Assembly (NCBI GenBank): GCA_037447655.1
Contig: JBBHKE010001062.1
Span: forward strand, 42,131-106,130
Direction: 5' to 3'
Source: Zygnema cylindricum
Lineage: Eukaryota > Streptophyta > Zygnematophyceae > Zygnematales > Zygnemataceae
Length of the DNA: 64,000 nt
The notes beneath the pieces were generated by a model. The model did no database searches and was not told the origin of the DNA. It saw only the letters and a program-made list of their open reading frames with translations. Positions 55,772 through 64,000 of the stretch are shown in pieces. Position 1 is the stretch's first letter. Each line of letters starts with the position of its first letter. The translations under genes were made by a program, and so were the position numbers.

Positions 55772-58700
55772 ATGGGCCCACCCTCTAGGGTACCAATCTT
55801 TAATGGAACTGGCTTCATATACTGGGAAAGTATGATGATAGGAGCTCTATGCGAAAAAAGGTTTTGGGGGATAGTGAGTGGACGATTGGGGCGTCCATCA
55901 AGTCTTGGAATTCCTCCAGGGTTTGGAGGAAGCAGATTCACCTTCAACGGAGGAAACAAAGGAAAGAGAGGTGGTGGACAAAGGAAAGGAGAAGGAGGCG
56001 ACCACACCAATAGCAACTGGTTTAGCATTCATGTCACCTATTCCGAGGAACGAGGAGAATGATACTGAAACCTGGGACTTCAACAATATGGCGGCAAAGC
56101 ACTTCATCTTACGCCATCTCACTCAAGGACTTGCATGTCCTCATTTGCAGGTAGAAAGAGCATCCGATCTTTGGATGGCTCTCATAGAGATGTACCGAAG
56201 TGGTACGATTCAGCAACAACAGTTGGCTGATCAGAAAGTTAAGGAGTATGTATACAAAGGGGGAAATATGTTGGATTTTTGCAATGAGCTTGCTACACTC
56301 TTCATGGAGCTACACAGTGCGGGAAAAGATTTTAGTGAAAAAGAAAAGGTTAACTGTTTACTGATGAAGTTACCTGATGAGTTCGTGAACATAGTTTACC
56401 GTGTGCAGGACTTGCCTGACTCAAGGTGGATATGGAACTCAGTGGTAGGGATGATTCTCGTTCAAGAGAATACAATTGAGATCCGAAGGGGAGGAAAGAG
56501 TGGCCAAGCCTTGGCAACAGCGACTGATTGGAGGAATAGGGATTCCCGAAAACCGGTTGGAAACTATGGGGGTAGGGAGCAGAAAAAACAGGCAGATGAG
56601 TTCGAACCAAGGGCTCCCAAAGGTCTATGTCATTTTTGTAAGAAACCGGGGCACTATATGGCAGAGTGCACTAAGCTAACCGAGCTTCGGTTAAAGGAGG
56701 GGCAGACCGGTGGTACCCCGAGAGGAAAGAAAAAGGCCCTTGTCACAGAGGTACTTGAGGCTGAATCCGAGGACGAGGACGATGAGCTCCTTTTGGATGA
56801 GGAGTTGGAGGCGAAAAAAGAGGTCGAAATTCCACGAAGGCAGAAATGTGCTTACGGTGGATTGAAAGGTGAAGCAGGCTGGATTGTAGATTCATGTGCC
56901 TCCATGCACATGTGTAAGGATAGACACCTGTTCACTAAGATAAGAAAGATTCCCACCGTAGAGATAGAGTACGGGGATGGGAGGATAGTCACCACTACTC
57001 TTGTAGGATCGGTAGATCTAAAAGTGTTAGTAGAAGGAAAGACATCCATATTAACATTCTCCGATGTATTGTTTATTCCGGAGCTGAACAAAAATCTTAT
57101 CTCTACATCAATATTAGATGATAAGGGTTTTTTTACTAGCACTAGGGAAGGAGTCTTTACTGCTAGTTTTGAGGATGATGTCTATTTCATTGCTGAGAAA
57201 GGTAGCCATGGGATGTTTAGGCTGATCTTAAGTAATGAAAAGAAGAAACTTTACTATGCTGGTGTTCATGATATTATGATGTGGCATAAGAGGCTTGGGC
57301 ATGTGAATCTAGATAAGTTAAGAGAGATGAAAAAGATGGGAGTGGTGGAAGGGATTCAGTTCAGTGAGAGTGATGATATAAGTGATTGTAGTGGATGTGC
57401 TCAAGGTAAAGCACACAGATTACCCTTTCCTAAAACAGCCACCTATAAGGGAGAAAAACTTCTAGATCTAGTACACACAGATATTTGGGGACCGGCTAGA
57501 GTGCCCTCACCGGGGGGGAAGAGATTTATGATGACTATAACTGATGATTGGTCTCGGTATTCCCGGGTATATTTTTTGAAAAACAAGTCCGAAGCTGAGG
57601 ATTGTTTTAGACAATATAAAGCATGGAGCGAAAAACTCCATGAAACTCCAATCAAGAGAGTAAGGAGTGACAATGGTGGAGAGTATACTTCTAACCAGTT
57701 TGAGGATTTTCTGAGGGAAGATGGGGTTCAACACCAAAAGACAGTTCCAGAAAATCCGGAACAGAATGGGGTAGCTGAAAGGTTAAATAGAACACTAAGT
57801 GATAGTGCTAGAAGTATGTTGTCAGATAAAAAGATAGGAAAAAGGTTTTGGGCAGAAGCAATGAACTGTGCTAATTACCTCAAGAATAGAGTTCTTACTT
57901 CAGCTATAAAAGATCAAACACCTTATGAGAGATGGACAGGCCGGAAACCAGACATATCTCACTTAAAGGTTTTCGGTAGTCAAGTATTCAGTCTAGATAC
58001 TGATCGGTCCAATTGGAAGCTAGATCCTAAAGGAAAACCGGGATACTTATTAGGATATGATGAAGATGTTAAAGGATATAGAGTTTATGATTTAAAAAGG
58101 GAAGATATAATCTTAGTAAAGCATCTAGTAGTTATGGATGAAGGAAAGTCTGTGGATCCCTTCAAATATACAAATCAGTAAAAATCAGATTTGAGTCAGA
58201 AAATTCCGATGACTTTGAGCTTCCTAACTATCCAGGTTTTAGAGAAGATGACATTCTTGCAGGAACAAATCAGACCGAAAAGGACTCGGCTGTGGAAACT
58301 CCAGTGACAACTCTACTCGAAGCGGAAGACGTGGTGGAAATTGATTCGGGATCAAGGGATAGGGGAGAAGTCGAGTTTGTTCGAAAGAATCCACGAGAAC
58401 CATCTATTCCGGCATCAGATTTTGAGGGGGGGAGGAGAAGTAGCAAAAGACTGCAAGAAAAACAGGTTAATAACAAGGTAGCTAAACTATCTCATCAAGA
58501 TGAACCTCAATCTTATAGAGAGGCGATGACTTGTCCAGAAAGAAACCGGTGGAAGACAGCCATCAATGAGGAGATGGCTTCAATCATGGCAGCCGATACT
58601 TGGGAGCTGGTGGACTGTCCACCCAACCGAAAACCAATTGGTTGTAAGTGGGTCTTCAAATTAAAACTGAACCCAGATAACACAATCGAACGCTACAAGG

Positions 58701-60088
58701 CCAGATTAGTGGCAAAGGGATTTATACAAAAGGAAGGAATTGACTACGAGGAAACCTTTGCCCCGGTGGTCAGATTTCCCTCCGTCCGCATACTTCTCAG
58801 TTTAGCAGCGGCGGAAGACATGGAAGTGCATCAGATGGACATCAAGACAGCCTTTCTGCATGGAGAATTGGAAGAGGAGATCTTCATGCGACAACCCGAA
58901 GGTTTTGTGGAGGAAGGAGAGGAGAGTAAGGTATGCCGGCTGATTAAATCTCTTTATGGTTTGAAACAGGCACCTCGACAATGGAATAAGAAGCTTGATG
59001 AGTTTCTTACCGGTCTGGGATATATTCGGATCAGCTCAGATCACTCAATCTATGTTTTTGAAGATGAGGAAGGTTTGATATTTATTGCAATTTATGTTGA
59101 TGATTTGCTTGTATTAAGTAAATCAATGGAAAAAATTAACAAACTGAAAACCGATCTTAAGGGGAGATTTGAAATGAAGGATATGGGAGAAGCAAGATAT
59201 ATTTTGGGAATTCAAGTAGAGAGAGACTGGAAAAGGAAAATTATAAAACTGACTCAAAAGGAAGCAATAGGGAACATGCTTGAAAAATTTCAAATGGATA
59301 AAGCTAATAGTTGTACAACTCCAATGGAGTTGAAGAAGGGAAGTGAGGGGAGTGAGGAAGAAGGAGTCATAGTCTTAGACGAGGAATTATCTCCTGATGA
59401 ACAGAAGTTCATGCAGACTATTCCTTACAAGCAAGTAGTGGGAAGTCTAATCTATTTTATGAATTGTACCCGGCCGGATTTAGCTGCAGCTGTAGGAGTG
59501 CTGAGTAGAAGTCTAAATGCTCCCACTAAAAGGGATTGGGAGGCAGCTAAGAGAGTCCTTAGATATTTGGTAGGAACTAGAGATCTATGGTTGCATTTGG
59601 GTGGGGAGAATACTGACATCACTACTTGGAGTGATGCCAGTTATGGTGATGCTCCGATGAGGAGATGTACTTCTGGATATGTATTATATGTGGGTGATGG
59701 GGCTTGCTGTTGGAGTAGCAAACAGCAAAAGGTTATTGCTCAGTCCACCATGGAGGCTGAGTATATGGCCTCTTGCTCTGCTGTAAAAGAATTGATGTGG
59801 GTCAAGTCTTTGCTTGGTGAGCTTGGTCACCTTAAGAGTGGTGTGCAGAAAATATTTTGTGATAATCAGGCAGCAATCGCTATTTCTGCCAATCCTAAAC
59901 ACCATTTTAAAGCCAAACACATGGACATCAGACTCAGCTTTGTTAGAGAGAAAGTAGAAAACAAAATAATCAGTTTAGAGTACAGACCAGATAATGAGAT
60001 GGTAGCAGATATGATGACCAAACCTGTGCCTTCCCCTAAGCTAATATTTTGCAGGGAGAAGTGTGGTCTGAAATTAAAGATTGACTAG
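55772..60088 (+). pseudogene. Copia F gag-pol polyprotein, nearly intact
   Basis: Same order as D: Gag, zinc knuckle CHFCKKPGHYMAEC, protease, integrase (TDIWG, SDNGGEY, QNGVAER), RT (YVDDLLVL) and RNase H (WSDASYGDAP). It starts at the ATG in the primer site. Defects: a 17-bp deletion near 55940 relative to D (frameshift in early Gag), protease site D-S-C-A instead of D-S-G-A (about 56888), and a 1-bp deletion near 58173 that splits integrase from RT. Long open stretches remain at 55878-58181 (the ATG at 55878 lies out of frame with the true Gag start) and 58292-60088. Less damaged than D elsewhere. Confidence 0.94.
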
Positions 60089-60262
60089 AAAATAAGGGGA
60101 GTGTAGAAACTAATGGATTTATTAGTATTTTCTAGGTCTAAATAGAAATAGAAAGAAGCCGAGGCAGTCTATCTCTAACTTCTCTCTCCAACTCTCAAAC
60201 TTGTTGCAGTCACTAAGAAGTTGGAGAGGAAGCTAGAGCCATGGCTACCTTGGCTATCCTGA

Positions 60263-60360
60263 AGTTTACGGGAATTTAATACTAGGGTTTATTTATTTAA
60301 TTAAAAGTTAAGCTTACGGGAATTTAATACTAGGGTTTATTTATTTAATTAAAAGTTAAG
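60263..60360 (+). repeat. 48-bp tandem duplication in the F 3' LTR
   Basis: Two adjacent 48-bp copies containing TTACGGGAATTTAATACTAG. The 5' LTR has one copy. Accounts for the whole length difference between the LTRs. Confidence 0.9.
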
Positions 60361-61190
60361 CGCCGGCGACAGGATTTGATCCCTGTACCTACCGGCCGGC
60401 AGATAGGAAATAGCCGGTAGCCTTAGCCGTTAGGTCTAGCTATAGTGATACATACTATATAGTTTGATAATCATTTAAAGATGTATACGTACGATAAATT
60501 CATTTAACTGTTACGGATTACGGGATACATAGAACCGGTACGGATGACGGTACGGATTACGAATCAATACCGCGCATTTGTTTCGGAAGTGAAATAAATA
60601 CCGCGCATGTATTTATTACGGCTAAGATTAAATCTGAATTTAATCGGACGGTCGGAATTAGCGCCGAGATCGCGGAGGGAGATTTCGGCGGTTTGTGGCC
60701 ATCGCCACATCGGATGACACGTGGCGAAATTCCGTTGGATTGTAGAATCTCCGGAGATTATGGCACTGAATCCGGATTTGACATGTGTCGACATTTAGGC
60801 CATGTCGTACAATGTCCGTACTGAAAGTACACCGGCGGCTGTACTTTTGCGTACGGAACTCAATTCTGATTGGTTCCGTACATCAGTAGATAGAGTCTGT
60901 GAGAGAGATAGGACTTAGAAAAATTAGAAGATAGGACCCTCTCTCCCAGAGAGCTTCTGTACAAAAGGTCAACTTTGACCCTCCATAACTTACTGCTCAG
61001 GGGAGCAAATTCAGAGATTCTTTTTGCTACTGACTCAGGGGAGTCTTGCCTTCACAGGGGTGCAGGTTGTCAGGGTTTTTGTCTGCCAAGGTGGCAGTTA
61101 TTTTTGCTTAAACACAAAGGGGTCAGGATTATCCTAGAGGCTTCTTGGAAGCTGTCCACTCTGAGGACTTATGGTGGTCTCAGAGTTACA

Positions 61191-62734
61191 GTCAACGATA
61201 GCAATTGTACCTCACACCAAACAATACACGACAGTTCATTCCCCACCATATTAGTAACGAAAGAAATACATCTTTTCACCATCGATAGGTTGGTTGCAAA
61301 CATAGCGCACCCCCTTAAATGCGGAGGGTAAGGCAAACCCAAACATAAATTTAAAGCAGATGAAAATTGAAAGTCGGTGGGGCTTGTAGCCACAAACTAC
61401 CCTCAAGCCGATAACACGAACGTAAAAAAACACGCAATTGAGCAAAAACTACCACCTCATAGAGATTTCAAAAGCAAACAACGAATGCTTGCATAGAGAT
61501 GCGTTGTTATAGTTGACACTTAGTGTTAATAATGTGAGGATAAAAGGTTATAACTTGATTTCGTACTTATGGGGGAAGTAGTGGAAGAGTTGAGAGGAGG
61601 GCGTGTTGAATAAGAAACCTTCCTCCACCTTAGGGACTACTTGAGCTAAAATATGGACATCATCGACAATAAGATGAGATGAAATGGTAGCCCCCACGAA
61701 ACCCCGAATGTCTTAATATGTTGTTAAGATAATGTGAGTGACACGAATCACACCCGAACCACCATTCGATATGATAATGTTAGCTTGTCGACGCGCAAAA
61801 GGCCCCTCCGTCCGATCAAAAATCCTATGGCGAATGGGGTGGTGGAGCACAATCTGAAGATTGTTGTCAAAATCTTTAATAGATTACAAAAAAGAAGTCG
61901 TTGATGGCGAGTTCCCACAAAGTATGGAAGGCACTAAACAAAAGAGCGGGTGAAGATCGCACAAGCCACTTATGAGTCTGAAAGCTTTAGAAGGTTGTTA
62001 CCATGGGAAAGGTCCTCCGACAACGCAATACTAACAACTTGGTTGACTAAGGCCGATAGGGCAACATAAAGCCTTTATGCCCTCGTTTGACGGTGTAACA
62101 CGAAAAATCAATAGGAGGGGATAAGTCCGATGGCAAACCCTGTCAGCACCAAGCCACAAACTCAACAGGTTAGAAGGCTCGGGAACAAGAAAGCTAGGAT
62201 CACATGATACTAGAAGAGATGACGTCCTAAAATTTTGAAAGGTCAATGACACTTGATAGAACAAGAGTCCTAATCGTTAGCAAGCATATATGACTTTTCC
62301 GCCCGGAATACAAAATCGCGGCCAGTTACATGGACATATTAGGAAAGCACGCTCGGTTTCATGTACATGTAGTAATGCTCGTACAAATTATCGTTTTATG
62401 TGCAGTTAGTGCGAACTAAACGAAGTAGAAGGAAGTTATTTTCGCAATTTCTTTGAATGAATATTGTCGCCTTATATTCCTTTCTATCCCACAATTAATG
62501 TACACAACGTCAATCTGTACGCCGAAACACAAGAGGCGTAAATCTCAAAACCAGCATGGAAAAATTGTCAATATTCAATATGCAACCTCACCAAGATAGA
62601 GCGAAAAAAGACGAAACATCAAGATTTGCCAAACGAGGTATGACTCGAACAGTAACGGATTTGTACATGTCATAGCCACGCTAAATGTGTGAGAACATCA
62701 AGCAGCTTTGGTATCCTCATGTGCTCGGAGAATT
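61191..62734. other. Unrecognised intergenic or decayed-element DNA
   Basis: Continuous with 54200-54721 before insertion of F. Minus-strand frames have some coding-like composition (for example 62264-62031), but no domain is recognised. Probably an old transposon relic. Confidence 0.35.
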
Positions 62735-63841
62735 GTTGAAAAGCGATATTTTATATTCTACCTTTTTAGGATCCTGCAGTTCTCATACTTGTCGTAGTCA
62801 CTGAGAGTTGACTGACAGCTATGGGTGCCTCATACAAATTAGAAGATAGGCACAAGATACTCCTAAAAAAGATACTACACTACAGACAAATTTGATCCTG
62901 TGACCTATGGACGAATGCAGTACGGAATAGGCGCTCGCTTTATCCGTGAGGTCCTAAAGAGTTGTTACATAAATTGTATTTGATTGTCATTTAAATATAA
63001 TACAGCGACATATTCCTTTTAACGACTTACGGAACGAAGCAGAACATGAAACGTGTGGTACTACACGAAATGCAGTACCGCATGAAATATATGAAACAAC
63101 ATTTGATTTCGACGGACGAAATTAAATGGCGCGATCGACGGCTTGCAAAGGAAGAAGGAATTTCAAACGGTCAACGCGGAATGTTGACCGTCGAAATTCA
63201 ACGGTCAACATGGAACATTGATCGGTGAATTTCAACGGTCAACATTTATTCGGCGAGCCGTCAGATCTAACGGCTGAAATTGATCGCCGGAAAAAAAACA
63301 TATGGCACGCGTGAGTGCCGGTATGCCGAAACGATTACCTAGGAGCACTTCAGCGAAATGGGAGGAAATTACACGTGGCATCATCCTAAAGGATGTCGGA
63401 AGAGAAAAGGGACAGAATGACGTTGACCTATTAACCACGTGGTAGACCGGAAGTGGTGCAGAATATATCCGTACATAAAGTACGGCGGCTGGTGTACTTT
63501 GTATGTACAAGAATTATAGTAATTTATTTTGATTGGTTTAGAGTAGCTATTAGGAGGTTTTCAGGACTTAGACAAAATTTTGAAAGTCCTCTCTCCTAGA
63601 GGCCATCTGTATAAAAATGTTATCTTTGAACAGCCATACCTTAATGCTCATGTAAGCAAATTTAGTGAATCTTTTTGCAGCGGACTCAGGGAAGTCCAAG
63701 CTACACAAGGATGTAGTCGGTCAGAGTTTTTGCGTTCCATGGTGGGACATATTCATTTCCAAAGTCAAAAGTGCTAATAATATCCTAGAGGCTTCATATT
63801 AGCTGGACATTCTGTGTACCAATAGAGGTCACATAATTACA
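62735..63841 (+). mobile_element. Solo Copia LTR M (old)
   Basis: 1107 bp, TGTTGAAAAGCG...TAATTACA. Flanks AGAAT and ATAAT match at 4 of 5. Diverged, but retains the GTCACTGAGAG block, the GTAC cluster (about 63471-63510), TATAAAAA (about 63610) and GGACTCAGGGAAGTCC (about 63683). tRNA-like module at about 62888-62958 on the minus strand. Confidence 0.8.
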
Positions 63842-64000
63842 ATAATAATTGTCACGCATTTAGCGTGGCACGGTCATGCAAGTCACGTCTTGTACGAATC
63901 TGCAATAGCTAGGGCGTCGCTGTACTTTTCGAACCAAAGGTAGGTCATCCTTTACAATGATCCAATCATCCAATAGTAAGCGAGCCGGAGCAATCATATA

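Larger units (their letters stand above)
54727..61190 (+). mobile_element. Copia element F, full length, young
   Basis: 5' LTR 54727-55767 (1041 bp) and 3' LTR 60102-61190 (1089 bp), flanked by perfect GTCAA repeats (54722-54726 and 61191-61195). Primer site GGTTATGGGCCCACC at 55768-55782; purine tract AAATAAGGGGAG before the 3' LTR. The LTRs differ at only about eight positions by eye, apart from a 48-bp tandem duplication in the 3' LTR. Closely related to D throughout. tRNA-like modules at 54937-55016 and 60361-60437 (minus strand). Confidence 0.96.

Noticed and set aside
55878-55900. ATG at 55878 as the true start of the F polyprotein
   Set aside because: It lies in the alternative frame created by the 17-bp deletion; the family frame starts at the ATG in the primer site (55772), as in A, B, D and G.
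62031-62264. Minus-strand frame of 77 codons
   Set aside because: Coding-like in composition but no domain; probably part of an old unrecognised transposon.

Overview
The window is plant nuclear DNA dominated by repeats. The evidence is a land-plant-type 25S rRNA 3' end with its intergenic spacer, Copia primer sites that match a plant initiator tRNA-Met, a Gypsy element with a classical tRNA-iMet primer site, and one intron-containing host gene whose PARP domain looks like plant RCD1/SRO or animal mono-ART types. A restriction-like-endonuclease LINE and the tRNA-like LTR family would fit a seed-free land plant (bryophyte, lycophyte or fern), but I cannot fix the taxon from sequence alone.

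Layout. 1-6722: rDNA read on the minus strand. The last ~720 bp of 25S (6722->6001) is followed by an intergenic spacer, a second ~100-bp 25S 3' fragment (2385->2283), and a second, incomplete spacer. The 25S piece carries substitutions at universally conserved sites, including the sarcin-ricin loop, so it is probably a pseudogene. 6723-25880: a pile of nested Copia elements (A to I). Reading outward, rDNA is fused to the leader of A, A's LTR interrupts B, B interrupts C, C interrupts E, full-length D sits in C's 3' LTR, and G, with solo LTRs H and I stacked inside it, abuts E. 25880-38775: Harbinger-like inverted-repeat elements; one holds a full Gypsy element (26767-34560), another holds a Copia LTR (J). 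39168-42650: a decayed single-ORF LINE with an N-terminal zinc finger, RT and a PD-(D/E)XK-type endonuclease. 43746-48738 (minus): the only host gene I can support, five exons joining in frame to a 459-residue ankyrin-repeat plus PARP-domain protein. 48739-64000: AT-rich intergenic DNA with solo Copia LTRs K (51735-52742) and M (62735-63841) and a young, nearly intact Copia element F (54727-61190).

The most unusual system is the Copia superfamily. Its members prime from the anticodon arm of initiator tRNA-Met rather than its 3' end. The AUG inside that primer site opens the gag frame, so one tRNA anticodon complement serves both priming and start-codon sequence. Every LTR also carries an antisense tRNA-like module, a dense GTAC cluster, a CCAAT-type site, a TATA-like box and a conserved hairpin. 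Gypsy uses the ordinary 3'-end primer site. The second notable item is the ankyrin-PARP gene, whose third intron is filled with decayed copies of its own exon-4 acceptor boundary.
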